A DNA stretch of 64,000 nucleotides from Planctomycetota bacterium (GTDB lineage: Bacteria; Planctomycetota; Phycisphaerae; Phycisphaerales; SM1A02): NCBI GenBank assembly GCA_016872915.1, contig VGYQ01000001.1:46926-110925 (forward strand), in the 5' to 3' direction. Positions 51,372-60,757 of the stretch are shown one piece after another (position 1 is the first letter of the stretch; each line of letters starts with the position of its first letter). The notes beneath the pieces are model-generated. The model made no database searches and was not told the origin of the DNA. It saw nothing but the letters and a program-made list of their open reading frames with translations. Made by a program: the position numbers and the translations under genes.

Positions 51372-51443
51372 AGCGGGCGAAGGGATTTGAACCCTCGACA
51401 TTCGGCATGGAAGGCCGACGCTCTACCGCTGAGCTACGCCCGC
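51372..51443 (-). tRNA. tRNA-Gly (anticodon TCC)
   Basis: This 72-nt tRNA has a perfect acceptor GCGGGCG / CGCCCGC, discriminator T as expected for bacterial Gly, anticodon stem TCGGC / GCCGA and loop CTTCCAT, giving TCC. Confidence 0.96.
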
Positions 51444-51508
51444 GAGACCGATCAGAGTCTACCTGAGGACCGCGCACGCGTGCGTAGAGCATGCGTACTT
51501 GCCGAGGC

Positions 51509-52855
51509 TTACGTTGCCGCCAGAAGGCGCTCCACGTACTTGATGTCGTGCGTGGCGTTGACAAACAGCTCCTCGCGAAGCAGGCGCTCGTACAAAGGGA
51601 TCGTGGTCTTGATCGGTCCAACCTTGAACTCTGCAAGCGCGCCGAGCGAGCGGCGAATGCACTGCTCCCGAGTTGGCGCATGGACGATCAACTTCCCAAC
51701 CATTGAGTCATAGTTGGTCGGCACGCGATATCCGGCGCGGACATGGCTGTCGAGCCGAATGCCAGGGCCACCGGGCGCGGTCCATGTCTCCACAAGACCC
51801 GCCTGCGGCATGAAGTTGCGAGCTGGATCTTCCGCATTGATGCGAAACTCCATGGCATGCCCGTGAATACGGATGTCCGACTGCTTGTACGGCAAGCGCT
51901 CGCCCGCCGCAACGCGGATACCCGTCTGCACAATGTCAACGCCCGTGATTGCTTCCGAGATCGGATGCTCAACCTGTACCCGCGTATTCACTTCAAGCAT
52001 GTAGAAGTTCTGACTGCGATCCATCAAGAACTCGCATGTCGCGGCACCTGCGTACTTCGCTTGTCGGATGAGTTCGGCTGCGGATTCGCACACCTTCTCG
52101 CGCTTTGCCGGATCGACTCCAGGCGCAGGTGCCTCTTCGATGAGTTTCTGGTGTCGGCGCTGGCTCGAGCAATCTCTCTCGTACAGATGCACCGAGTTGC
52201 CATGCTTATCGCCGATCACTTGCACTTCAAAGTGGCGCGCGAGCTCAAGATACTTTTCGACGAACACCATTGGATTTCCGAATGCTGCCGCGGCTTCTTG
52301 GCGAGCCTGTTCGATGCCCTGACGCAGTCCAGCCTCATCATGCGCAATTCGCATGCCGCGTCCACCCCCACCGCCTGCAGCCTTCACAATGACGGGGAAA
52401 CCGATGTCCTTGGCGACCTGAACGGCCTCGTCGATGTCCTCGATGCCTCCCTCCGTACCTGGAAAGATCGGCGTTCCCGCCTTCTTGGCGAGTCGCTTGC
52501 AGTTGACTTTGTCGCCAAGCGCCGACATGGCTTCTGGACTTGGGCCAATGAACTCAAATCCACTGTCGCGGCAGACTTCCGCAAAGTGTGCGTTCTCAGA
52601 GAGGAACCCGTAGCCAGGATGAATGGCGTCTGCATGCGATATCTCCGCAGCCGCAATGATGCGATCGATGCGGAGATAGGAGTCTTTGCTCGGCGGCGGA
52701 CCAATGCAGACCGCCTGCGCGGCTTGCTCGAGCCACGGGCCCCCCGCATCGGCGGATGAGTACACGCACACCGGCTCTATTCCAAGTTCACGGCATGCTC
52801 GGATGATGCGCAGCGCTATCTCGCCGCGATTGGCAATCAAGACTCGCTTGAACAT
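51509..52855 (-). CDS. accC: Acetyl-CoA carboxylase, biotin carboxylase subunit
   Basis: This 448-aa enzyme carboxylates biotin on BCCP with ATP and bicarbonate. 'KRVLIANRGEIALRIIRAC', 'HPGYGFLSENA', the Gly-rich ATP lid 'AAGGGGGRGMRI', 'FVEKYLELARHFEVQV' and 'MLEVNTRVQVEHP' with the catalytic residues are present. It follows accB by 5 bp. Confidence 0.98.
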   Translation of the reverse strand: MFKRVLIANRGEIALRIIRACRELGIEPVCVYSSADAGGPWLEQAAQAVCIGPPPSKDSYLRIDRIIAAAEISHADAIHPGYGFLSENAHFAEVCRDSGFEFIGPSPEAMSALGDKVNCKRLAKKAGTPIFPGTEGGIEDIDEAVQVAKDIGFPVIVKAAGGGGGRGMRIAHDEAGLRQGIEQARQEAAAAFGNPMVFVEKYLELARHFEVQVIGDKHGNSVHLYERDCSSQRRHQKLIEEAPAPGVDPAKREKVCESAAELIRQAKYAGAATCEFLMDRSQNFYMLEVNTRVQVEHPISEAITGVDIVQTGIRVAAGERLPYKQSDIRIHGHAMEFRINAEDPARNFMPQAGLVETWTAPGGPGIRLDSHVRAGYRVPTNYDSMVGKLIVHAPTREQCIRRSLGALAEFKVGPIKTTIPLYERLLREELFVNATHDIKYVERLLAAT

Positions 52856-52860
52856 GAAGA

Positions 52861-53364
52861 TCAGCTCGGTCGGATCAGGAAGAGCTTCTGACCAAACTCA
52901 ACCGCCTGTCCATTTTTTACAAGCACCTTGGCGATCGTGCCCGATCGTTCTGCCTTGATTTCGTTGAAGATCTTCATCGCCTCAAGCAAACACACAACCG
53001 AGTTTGCATCGACCGTCATTCCCACGGTAGCCAACGGTGGCTTGTCTGGTCCCGATGCGGCATAGAACGTTCCCACCATTGGGCTCTCAATCGCCTCGAG
53101 CCCTGCCTCATCCTGTGACGTGCCGGATGCCGTGCCTGACTTGGAGGTTGCGGCTGTGTTCGTTGCGGCGGGCGATGCGGCGCCAACTTGCCCAGCCGAC
53201 ACCGCGGGTGCGAGCGGCGCCCCGTTATGCACCACCTGAGGTGCCACCAGCGTGGTCTGCCTGCGGATCGTGGCCTGCTCATCCTTGTCCCGGAGATCGA
53301 GTTCCATCAGGTCATTTTCAACCATCAGGCGAACCAACTCCTTCAACTTTCGGATGTCCATCAT
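52861..53364 (-). CDS. accB: Biotin carboxyl carrier protein of acetyl-CoA carboxylase
   Basis: From ATG 53364 (or the next ATG) this is a 167-aa protein: '[18 protein letters not shown]' helix, an Ala/Thr/Ser-rich linker, and a biotinyl domain with '[13 protein letters not shown]' and the biotinylated Lys in 'EAMKIFNEI' (usually EAMKMMNEI). A perfect inverted repeat abuts the start codon. accB-accC is an operon; accA and accD are not in the window. Confidence 0.95.
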   Translation of the reverse strand: MMDIRKLKELVRLMVENDLMELDLRDKDEQATIRRQTTLVAPQVVHNGAPLAPAVSAGQVGAASPAATNTAATSKSGTASGTSQDEAGLEAIESPMVGTFYAASGPDKPPLATVGMTVDANSVVCLLEAMKIFNEIKAERSGTIAKVLVKNGQAVEFGQKLFLIRPS

Positions 53365-53386
53365 GGTTTGCAGAGCATAGCAAACC
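53365..53386 (-). promoter_or_regulatory. Perfect inverted repeat abutting the accB start codon
   Basis: GGTTTGC-N8-GCAAACC (7-bp arms) ends directly before the accB ATG on the minus strand and covers the place where a ribosome site would be; no Shine-Dalgarno sequence is visible there. It could be an operator for a dimeric regulator or an mRNA hairpin limiting initiation. Confidence 0.5.
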
Positions 53387-53461
53387 GAGTAGATCGGCGC
53401 AGAACGCCCCACGATCGAAACAATTCATCCCCAACAGCTGTAGCAGCGATTCTGTCCGAAA

Positions 53462-54178
53462 TCAGGCTGGCTGCCGTAGGGAAACTGGCGGTCCGAGCAC
53501 CTCTGCGAGAAGAATCCCTTGGCGGAGTCCAGACCGTGTTGTAAAGGCAGATCGTAGGGGACTTGAGAGAGGCAGCGCGGGAACGGCGCTTGTCTTCACA
53601 GACGGGGTGGCCGCAGTTGTGTCCCTTGGTCGCCGACCGCTGAGCGCGCCCTCGTGAATCTGCTTGGACCGCTCACGAAGGTAGGTGGCAGTGGCTTCAC
53701 CCACAAAATCTTCTTCATCCGAGGTCGCAGCAACTGAAGAGTCAAACGCGCCTGTCGTTCCAGGAAAAACGGCGCGCGCCTCGACGACCGCAGTGTCCCC
53801 GCGTTCTTCCTTGAAACCAGAGTTGACATCCGCCGCCGCGTCCGACCACTGGCGTCGGAGCGCTGCAACCACGTCCGTGGGGGCATCTTCCGCAAACTGA
53901 TCGATCCGCCGCTTCATTTCCTCCAAGTAACTCCGCGTAGCCGGGGCGGCTGAAACACCCTGCGTGACGGGCGGTACGGGCGGCGCACTCCTGTTGGGCA
54001 TTGCAATAATTGGAGGCGCCTTCACCTGAGCAATCCGTGCCACTCCCGGTGGGGATGTCTGTGCTCCCTCCAAGCGCGCCTTTGCTTCCTTTGCCTTCTT
54101 CTCTCCCTGCTTTGCCGCCATGCGGATGACTGCCTGCAGGACAAACACAACAAATAAGATGATCGTGCCTGTTGTCAT
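53462..54178 (-). CDS. N-terminally membrane-anchored hypothetical protein
   Basis: From ATG 54178 this is 238 aa: one N-terminal membrane helix ('TGTIILFVVFVLQAVIRM'), a Lys/Glu/Ala-rich helix, a Pro-rich segment and a short helical region ('RSYLEEMKRRIDQFAEDAPTDVVAALRRQW'), otherwise low complexity. No domain is recognised. It lies between the importer ATPase gene and accB on the same strand. Confidence 0.72.
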   Translation of the reverse strand: MTTGTIILFVVFVLQAVIRMAAKQGEKKAKEAKARLEGAQTSPPGVARIAQVKAPPIIAMPNRSAPPVPPVTQGVSAAPATRSYLEEMKRRIDQFAEDAPTDVVAALRRQWSDAAADVNSGFKEERGDTAVVEARAVFPGTTGAFDSSVAATSDEEDFVGEATATYLRERSKQIHEGALSGRRPRDTTAATPSVKTSAVPALPLSSPLRSAFTTRSGLRQGILLAEVLGPPVSLRQPA

Positions 54179-54194
54179 GACTGCGTCTTGAAGT

Positions 54195-54935
54195 CTATGC
54201 GCCGCGCGGCAACTGCAATGCGAGTGAACCCGATCTGGCAAGAAACTCGCAGCCAAACGCTGAAGACAGCGTGCTGGGCTGAAGGACGCTCGTGGAGGGC
54301 CCGAAGGCCAGCAAGCGTCCGCCGTCGAGAAGCGCTATGTCATCAGCCCACTGGTCCGCGAGCGCAAGATCGTGGACTGCAGCAATCACGACCCCACCCT
54401 TTCGACAGCGGCGGCGCAGCGCTTGGATCACTCGAACAGCCTCGGCTGGGTCGAGATTCGCCAGCGGTTCGTCGAGCACAAGCAACCCGCCGTCCGGATG
54501 CTGCCGAAGCGCACGCGCAACGATGCAGCGCTGCTGCTCGCCACCCGACAACTCATGGAATCGTCTGCTCGCGAGCGGTTCGAGAGCAAGTTCGTGCAGC
54601 AACTCCTCTGCCGACACGCTCGCCGCACCATGCACGGCACCCAACTCGATCACATCGCGAACGGTCACATCGATGGCAAGCATCGACCGCTGCGCCACCC
54701 ATGCCACACATCGCGCACGCTGCGCAGGCGCGATGGCGCTTGTCTCCCTGCCGCACCACTGCACCGAACCATCCATCGGCGCACGCAGCCCCGCCGCAAG
54801 CCGGAGCAGTGAACTTTTGCCACTGCCGTTCCTGCCAATCAGAAGGCAGGTACGACCGACTTCCACCTGCATCGTCACCGAATGGAGAACGCGCCGCTGT
54901 GAGTACGCAAAGGAAGCATTTCGAATCGTCAGCAT
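54195..54935 (-). CDS. ABC transporter ATPase, FecE/BtuD type
   Basis: From ATG 54935 this is 246 aa, overlapping the permease stop by 7 bp. Walker A 'IGRNGSGKSSLLRLAAGL', signature 'ELSGGEQQRCIVARAL', Walker B 'LLVLDEPLANLD' and the switch His in 'AAVHDLALA' are intact. It powers the importer formed with the next two genes. Confidence 0.94.
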   Translation of the reverse strand: MLTIRNASFAYSQRRVLHSVTMQVEVGRTCLLIGRNGSGKSSLLRLAAGLRAPMDGSVQWCGRETSAIAPAQRARCVAWVAQRSMLAIDVTVRDVIELGAVHGAASVSAEELLHELALEPLASRRFHELSGGEQQRCIVARALRQHPDGGLLVLDEPLANLDPAEAVRVIQALRRRCRKGGVVIAAVHDLALADQWADDIALLDGGRLLAFGPSTSVLQPSTLSSAFGCEFLARSGSLALQLPRGA

Positions 54936-55945
54936 GACCAGTCTCCACGGCGCAGGCGCGCTGATCGCAGCATCAGCAGGAATACAGGTCCACCCACGAG
55001 TGCAGTCAGCACACCGATCGGCAGGCGACCGCTCCCAAAGTCGATTCCTTGCCGGATCGCATCGCTCCACACCAAAATCGCAGCACCTGCGACAGCACTT
55101 GCGGGCACAAGGGCACCATGGAGTCCACCCAGCAGTGCGCGCGCCAGATGTGGCGCCATGAACCCGATGAAGGCGACCGGGCCGCACAGTGCAACACTGG
55201 CGGCAGCGAGTGCTCCAGCACCGACAAACATTTGGATACGCAGCGGTGCAACGGCAACTCCCAGGCTCTCTGCTTCCTCATCCCCCGCACTTGCAAGATC
55301 AAGATTGCGCGACTTCCACAACGCCATGAGCAGCACAAGGACGAGAATCACGACTGTATTCCACCAGGGAATGGCCCTCGGGAGTTCTGGAACTTGCCCC
55401 ATGAACCAACTCCACAGTTCACCGCGGCTTGTCGGCGGCATCATGGACTGCAGGAGCAGCGTGATTGCACCACACATGCTCGCCACAACGGTTCCAGCAA
55501 GGACAAGCGTGAGCGGATCCAAGACTCCACCGCGACGACCAAGGACAAAAACCACAAACAAGACGCCAACTGCACCAATCGTTCCTGGTAGCAGTGCATC
55601 AGGCCCCAGGAACATGGCTGCAGTACCTGCGGCGGCGAACGGCAACCAAGCCGCAATCGTTGCGCCGAGTCCAGCGCCCGCGGAGAGTCCCAAAATGAAT
55701 GGCGAAGCGAGCGGATTCCGAAGCAGTGCTTGCAGCAAGAGACCGCTGAGACCCAGCGCAGCCCCGGCCGCCATACCAGACTTCACCGCACCCAGTCGAA
55801 GGGAGATGATCCCTGGCTCAGGAACTCCAAACAACCAGTTTCCAGTGCTCGGATCACGTCCGATCAGGAGTCTTGCCGCGACTCCTATGAGTAGCGCAGC
55901 ACTGAGCGCAATCCATGCCCAACCCTTGGAACGAAATCGGATCAT
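54929..55945 (-). CDS. ABC transporter permease, FecCD/BtuC family
   Basis: This 338-aa protein has about nine to ten membrane helices and the family marks 'LGLSGLLLQALLRNPLASPFILGLSAGAGLGA', 'AGDEEAESLGV' and 'CGPVAFIGFMAPHLAR', plus 'RLPIGVLTALVGGPVFLLML' at the C-terminus. Such permeases import siderophores, haem or cobalamin. Confidence 0.94.
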   Translation of the reverse strand: MIRFRSKGWAWIALSAALLIGVAARLLIGRDPSTGNWLFGVPEPGIISLRLGAVKSGMAAGAALGLSGLLLQALLRNPLASPFILGLSAGAGLGATIAAWLPFAAAGTAAMFLGPDALLPGTIGAVGVLFVVFVLGRRGGVLDPLTLVLAGTVVASMCGAITLLLQSMMPPTSRGELWSWFMGQVPELPRAIPWWNTVVILVLVLLMALWKSRNLDLASAGDEEAESLGVAVAPLRIQMFVGAGALAAASVALCGPVAFIGFMAPHLARALLGGLHGALVPASAVAGAAILVWSDAIRQGIDFGSGRLPIGVLTALVGGPVFLLMLRSARLRRGDWSC

Positions 55946-56823
55946 GGCACCTGAACCTCAGAAGCCAAACGCGAACGCATCCGGAGCAACGATTCTGTGA
56001 TTCCCCCACCGGGCTGAAGGAGCGCGGGCTCATCCAGTCGGACAACCTTTGCGCCGCCAGCGGTCGGTGTGTCAAAGCGCGCATCTGTCATCTGCCGACC
56101 AAGCAGAATGACGATGTCTGGGTTGGTCCGAAGCAGATCCTCATTGCCGAGTGATTGATACCCCACACGCTCAAGCGCAGGGGCGAAGCCCTGGGCCTGC
56201 AACACTTCCATGAGATAGGACTCCGTGCCAAAGGCAAGCAGATCGGCCCCCTCTTCACCACAGACAACCGCAAGCACTCGCTTGCCCGCTGAACCAGGAA
56301 GGGGTGCAACTGCTGCATCGAAAGCTGCACCAAGGCGACTGGCCTCGCGTTGCATTTGCAGACGCCTTTCTTCCGAACAAAGGGGCATACAGACTGTCGA
56401 CACATCCTTGACCGCCCGTCGGCAGTCTGCGAGCGTTGCGAGTGGAATAGGCACCACCGACCAACCATGGGCTTGGGCAAGTTCAACCAGTGCTGATGGA
56501 ATCCCCTGCGCAGCGGGCTGCACAAAGATCACTGTTGGCTTTGCCCGCACGAGTGCTTCTGCGTCAACATCCAGAAGTGTGCCAACAGCCGGCGTGTTTG
56601 GCGCCCCGACACACCAAGGCGTTCTGCCGACAAGAAGATCTTCGGCACCGAGAGCGGCAAGTGTTGCAGTGACTCCGGGGGAAAGGGACACCACACGTGC
56701 GGTATCTGGCGCATCAGCGACGGGCGGTAACGCTGATTCGGAGCGTTCACACCCTGCACCGAGAAGTCCAAGCAGCAGCACAAGACATGTGGACGATCGA
56801 GCCAACTCGGCGAAGAGACTCAC
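55942..56823 (-). CDS. ABC transporter solute-binding lipoprotein, BtuF/FecB type
   Basis: This 293-aa lipoprotein (lipobox 'LLGAGC') has the class III binding-protein pattern: 'RVVSLSPGVTATLAALGAEDLLVG', 'ALVRAKPTVIFVQ', a long bridging helix and 'NPDIVILLG'. The segment 'TPWCVGAPNTPAVG' sits where cobalamin binders have their 'D(Y)P..V' motif; iron-chelate or B12 uptake are the likely roles. The stop overlaps the permease start (ATGA). It is 22 bp from the divergent coiled-coil gene. Confidence 0.9.
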   Translation of the reverse strand: MSLFAELARSSTCLVLLLGLLGAGCERSESALPPVADAPDTARVVSLSPGVTATLAALGAEDLLVGRTPWCVGAPNTPAVGTLLDVDAEALVRAKPTVIFVQPAAQGIPSALVELAQAHGWSVVPIPLATLADCRRAVKDVSTVCMPLCSEERRLQMQREASRLGAAFDAAVAPLPGSAGKRVLAVVCGEEGADLLAFGTESYLMEVLQAQGFAPALERVGYQSLGNEDLLRTNPDIVILLGRQMTDARFDTPTAGGAKVVRLDEPALLQPGGGITESLLRMRSRLASEVQVP

Positions 56824-56845
56824 GGGGGGCTACATTAGCGCAGCG

Positions 56846-57553
56846 ATGGGTTGGTGGAACGCTCTGAAATCAACGCTCGGAATCGCATCCCGCGAAAGCA
56901 TGCCTCCACACGAGGTGCTTGATCGCGCGCCCACGCAGTCGATGCCCGTGATTCGTCCCTCGGAGTCCAGTGGGAGCACGAGCGACCTTCCCGCGGAACT
57001 GCGGGCGCAGGTTGCCGAACATGCGCGTTCGCAGCAGCAGTTGCAAGCGATGCTGACAACGCTTGCCAACACGATGCAGGCAATGCCGCAGCTTGCCAAG
57101 CAGCAGGCGCAAGTGCTCGAAACGCTGCTCGATCAATCTGCGCGCGCACGCCAGCGCGATCAGACGATGGAACGAAATCTGACGCAACTGGCAGATGGGG
57201 CGAACCAGCAGACGCAGACGCTCGGATTGGTGCAGCAGCAACTCGATCTGAATCACGAGGTGAGCCTTCGTGTGGCGGACAGCATGAAGGAAGTCTCGGG
57301 AGCCATCGGGACCTTCGCCACTTCCAGTGAGCGTCAATCACGTGCGCTCGAGAGCCTGGTGCAGGCGACGCAGCGACGCGTGGCGCAATCGGATCGCCTC
57401 GAACGGTCACTGCAGTTCTGGCTCGCCGCTGTGGCACTTATTTGCACCGTGGCCATGTTGTATGGAGTCTGGTCTGCATCGAAGGGCCCTGTCGTGATCG
57501 CGATGCCCGTTCCTGAGCAGTCCACGACTACGACTCCGCAGACGCAGCCCTGA
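56846..57553 (+). CDS. Coiled-coil protein with C-terminal membrane helix
   Basis: From ATG 56846 this is 235 aa. Residues about 50-190 are Gln/Leu/Ala-rich heptads ('AEHARSQQQLQAMLTTLANTMQ', 'LGLVQQQLDLNHEVSLRVADSM') predicted to form a long coiled coil, followed by a membrane helix ('SLQFWLAAVALICTVAMLYGVW') and a short Thr/Pro tail. Function unknown. The track ORF begins far upstream inside the divergent gene. Confidence 0.78.
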   Translation: MGWWNALKSTLGIASRESMPPHEVLDRAPTQSMPVIRPSESSGSTSDLPAELRAQVAEHARSQQQLQAMLTTLANTMQAMPQLAKQQAQVLETLLDQSARARQRDQTMERNLTQLADGANQQTQTLGLVQQQLDLNHEVSLRVADSMKEVSGAIGTFATSSERQSRALESLVQATQRRVAQSDRLERSLQFWLAAVALICTVAMLYGVWSASKGPVVIAMPVPEQSTTTTPQTQP

Positions 57554-57577
57554 CATGACCATCGGACGCGAGGTGCC

Positions 57578-59413
57578 TCAGGTCGCAGTTGCTTCGCTGC
57601 CCTGCATCTGGCTGCGCACTAGCCGTTGATACACGCTGCAGCGGTCCAGCAACTGCGGATGCGTTCCCACATCGACAATGCGCCCCTTCTCCATCACGAC
57701 GATGCGATCTGCCGAAAGCATCGTGGAGAGTCGGTGCGCCACGGTCAAGGTTGTGCGCGAATGGCTGATCTCTGCGAGCGCCTGTCCGATCTGTTGTTCA
57801 CTCTCGGCATCAATCTGACTCGTCGCCTCATCCAGAATCAGGATGGCCGGGTCTCGCAGGAGCGCCCGGGCAATCGCAAGCCGTTGCCGCTGCCCACCCG
57901 AAAGGCTTGCCCCCTGCTCGCTGATGGCGCCGTCCAGCCCACCCGCAAGCCGAAGCACGAATGACTCGGCATGGGCGCGGCGCGCCGCGTCGACAAGTTG
58001 CTCGCGCTGCACACCTGGCATGCCGAGCGAAATGTTCTCCGCCACTGAGCCTTGGATCAGGACCGACTCCTGCGTGACCACGCCGATTTGGCGGCGCACA
58101 CTGGAGATGGTGGACTGCGCGATATCGACCCCATCAATTCGAATGCGTCCCGAACAAGGATCAAGGAGACGCGGCAGCATCGACAGCAATGTGGTCTTTC
58201 CACAGCCATTGGGTCCCACGAACGCAATATGTTCACCAAAGGTGATGTCAAGAGTCACCCCTTCCACCGCAGGCTCGTCCGCCCCTGGATACGTGAAGGA
58301 CACCTGCTCGAATGAAATCTTGGCGCGGTGACGTGGCAAATGGACGAGCGTTTCAGAGCGCCGCGGCTCCTCCTTCAAGGCAAGCATCTCCTTCAAACGA
58401 TCCGCCGCTGCGCCTGCCGCTTGGATGTCGATCGCGAAACTCACGAGCGGACGCACCGATGCGGCCGCCACTGCGAGCGAACCGAGGGAGAGCACGAAGC
58501 GGTCAAAGCTGAGCGTTCCTCGAAGAATCTCGCGCACGGCAAACGCCGCGAGACCGAGCGCGGTGAGGATCGTGAGGGTTTCGACGAGGGGACCTGCGAG
58601 ACTCTGAGCAACGCGCGCCCGCAGCGACTCGCGGACAACGCCATCATTCGCGCGGCGAAACCTTCCTGTCATGGCGGACTCCGCCGTCGCAGTCTTCACC
58701 ATGCGCAGTCCACTCAGTGCCTCGGTCGTCACCCGAAGCAGCACCGCTTGCTGCATGAGTGCACCCTTGTTGCCGCGCCGAACACGCTTTCCGCTCTTTC
58801 GAAGCACCACGCCGAAGATGGGGCCCGCGATCGCCGCCACAAGCACCACGCGCCAGTCGATCAGAACGGCCGCGGCGAATGCCGCGATTGCCTTCGTGAT
58901 CTGCGCAGTCGCTTTACCCGTGAGCGTCATAAAGCCGCCCACAAGTTCGCCCGTGTCACGAATGACTCGACTTGCACACTCCGCGGGTCCGAGCCGCATC
59001 ACCTCACGCAGCGGAAGCCGCATCGCGTGACGGAACACATCGAGGCGGATCCGCGCCACCACTTCAGTGCACAGGCTGAAACTTGTTACCTGATGCAGAT
59101 AGTTCGCGGCAGCACCAAGCAGGGTGAGTACAGCCACGCCAGACAAAATCAGCAGGACTCCGGCGAACGGATCAGCCGGGAGGCGCTCCACAACGGGGGC
59201 TGGAATGCGAATCCATGGATGTGTTTGATTGACGTCCACGGCAAGCGCCTGAAGCGACTTGCCACCTTCACCGAGTATCAACTTCAGGATCGGGACAAGG
59301 CTGAGAAGTCCGATCCCGAGGCCGGCAGCTGAGAGAGCGGCGAAGAGCAGCGTCCACGTCAGGCGCGCAGGACGATCGAGCAGTCGCCTTGCAAAGTGGA
59401 AGAACGCGCCCAT
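57578..59413 (-). CDS. ABC exporter, MsbA/lipid-A-exporter-like (TMD-NBD half transporter)
   Basis: This 611-aa protein has six membrane helices in the first about 330 residues and an NBD with Walker A 'VGPNGCGKTTLLSMLP', signature 'SLSGGQRQRLAIARALL', Walker B 'AILILDEATSQID' and the H-loop 'TLTVAHRLST'. It should act as a homodimer that flips or exports lipids, peptides or drugs. It begins 16 bp after aroA on the same strand. Confidence 0.94.
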   Translation of the reverse strand: MGAFFHFARRLLDRPARLTWTLLFAALSAAGLGIGLLSLVPILKLILGEGGKSLQALAVDVNQTHPWIRIPAPVVERLPADPFAGVLLILSGVAVLTLLGAAANYLHQVTSFSLCTEVVARIRLDVFRHAMRLPLREVMRLGPAECASRVIRDTGELVGGFMTLTGKATAQITKAIAAFAAAVLIDWRVVLVAAIAGPIFGVVLRKSGKRVRRGNKGALMQQAVLLRVTTEALSGLRMVKTATAESAMTGRFRRANDGVVRESLRARVAQSLAGPLVETLTILTALGLAAFAVREILRGTLSFDRFVLSLGSLAVAAASVRPLVSFAIDIQAAGAAADRLKEMLALKEEPRRSETLVHLPRHRAKISFEQVSFTYPGADEPAVEGVTLDITFGEHIAFVGPNGCGKTTLLSMLPRLLDPCSGRIRIDGVDIAQSTISSVRRQIGVVTQESVLIQGSVAENISLGMPGVQREQLVDAARRAHAESFVLRLAGGLDGAISEQGASLSGGQRQRLAIARALLRDPAILILDEATSQIDAESEQQIGQALAEISHSRTTLTVAHRLSTMLSADRIVVMEKGRIVDVGTHPQLLDRCSVYQRLVRSQMQGSEATAT

Positions 59414-59429
59414 CCAACAAGGGAGGCTA

Positions 59430-60749
59430 TCAGGAGACGCAGCCGGTCAACTGATGCAAGTCGCGCCAAAATGCCGGATAGCTCTTTGACACGCAAGCAG
59501 GGTTCGCGATCGAGATACCAGGCCGTGCCAGCCCGAGCACAGCAAATGACATGGCGACGCGATGATCACCGCGGGGATCGATCAAGACAGGAGTGGCCCG
59601 CGCACGATCGGGATGAACGGTGATTGAATTCTCGGTTGACTCAATGCCACACCCTGCTCGCGCGAGTTCCTCAGCCATCACATGGACTCGATCGGACTCC
59701 TTGACCTTCAACGTCTCGAGCCCACGGATTCGAGTCGGTCCCTTGGCAAGCGAGGCAACTGCTGTGAGACACAGCGCTCCATCCGGCCAGCGCGATGCAT
59801 CAATATCGATGCCACGCCAGATGGATGTCCCTTCGACGCCGATACCCGTGGTGCTCGAGCATTCCGACGCCCCCATGGAAACAAGGGCAGCGAGGCAAGC
59901 CACATCTGGTTGCTTGGAATTGCGGGGAAGACCCCGAATCAGAACCCTTGCATCGGGAACGATGGCAGCCGCTGCGAGAAAATAGGCGGCACTGCTGGCG
60001 TCGACTTCAACTTTCATCGATGCAGCACGCAACTCGGTTCGCGGAACTGTGATGCGGAGGAGCTTCCCTGCACCATCCCGTTGCACCTGGACGGGAACGC
60101 CCCACTTTTCCAGCGCATGAATTGTCAGTTCAACATAGGAAGGACTTGTCAGCGAATCGGCTCCCACGATCAGGTCAACGCCGCGTTCGAGCCGCGGTGC
60201 AAGAAGCAGCACGGCCGACACAAACTGGCTTGAAGCAGTCCGCCCAACTGTGAGTGCGCCGCCAAGGGGCATCTCGCCGCCACCCACACGAACGGGAAGC
60301 CGCCCCTCATCTTCGAGGTAGTCAATCTTCGCGCCGAGCGTGCGCAGCATCTCGATTCCCTCGGAGACGGGACGCTCTCGCATTCGCGCACTCCCGTCAA
60401 TCGTGATTGGCTTCCGCGCCAGCGTCGCCAGCGCGATCATGAAGCGTGTGGGCGTTCCACCATCACCAAGGGTGACGCTCGAACCTCCCGGCAACCGTCC
60501 AGTGCCCTCGACTTCCACACAGGAATCCTCTCGACGCACCGTTGCCCCCGATGCGCGAAGCGCGTCCATGAAACGGTTCGTGTCATCTGCGTGAAGGGGT
60601 TCCTCAAGCCGCGTGCAACCCTCCGAAAGCGCAGCCAACATCAGGAAGCGGTTCGTCTCGCTCTTGGAGCCAGGTGGCGTGACCTCGCCACGGAACGGGC
60701 GTGGTGCCGGGATGATCGACACCTTTTCAGACTTCTGTACTGTGGTCAT
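59430..60749 (-). CDS. aroA: 3-phosphoshikimate 1-carboxyvinyltransferase (EPSP synthase)
   Basis: This enzyme joins PEP and shikimate-3-phosphate in the shikimate pathway. ATG 60749 (439 aa) is chosen; a TTG at 60761 overlaps the Cpn10 stop. 'TPPGSKSETNRFLMLAALSEG', 'RPVSEGIEMLRTLGAKI', 'VSAVLLLAPRL', 'LKVKESDRVHVMAEEL' and 'DPRGDHRVAMSFAVLGL' are conserved. The substrate loop usually reading GNAGT/GNSGT-xxR is 'GDGGTPTRF' here. Confidence 0.95.
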   Translation of the reverse strand: MTTVQKSEKVSIIPAPRPFRGEVTPPGSKSETNRFLMLAALSEGCTRLEEPLHADDTNRFMDALRASGATVRREDSCVEVEGTGRLPGGSSVTLGDGGTPTRFMIALATLARKPITIDGSARMRERPVSEGIEMLRTLGAKIDYLEDEGRLPVRVGGGEMPLGGALTVGRTASSQFVSAVLLLAPRLERGVDLIVGADSLTSPSYVELTIHALEKWGVPVQVQRDGAGKLLRITVPRTELRAASMKVEVDASSAAYFLAAAAIVPDARVLIRGLPRNSKQPDVACLAALVSMGASECSSTTGIGVEGTSIWRGIDIDASRWPDGALCLTAVASLAKGPTRIRGLETLKVKESDRVHVMAEELARAGCGIESTENSITVHPDRARATPVLIDPRGDHRVAMSFAVLGLARPGISIANPACVSKSYPAFWRDLHQLTGCVS

Positions 60750-60757
60750 TGCCGCCG

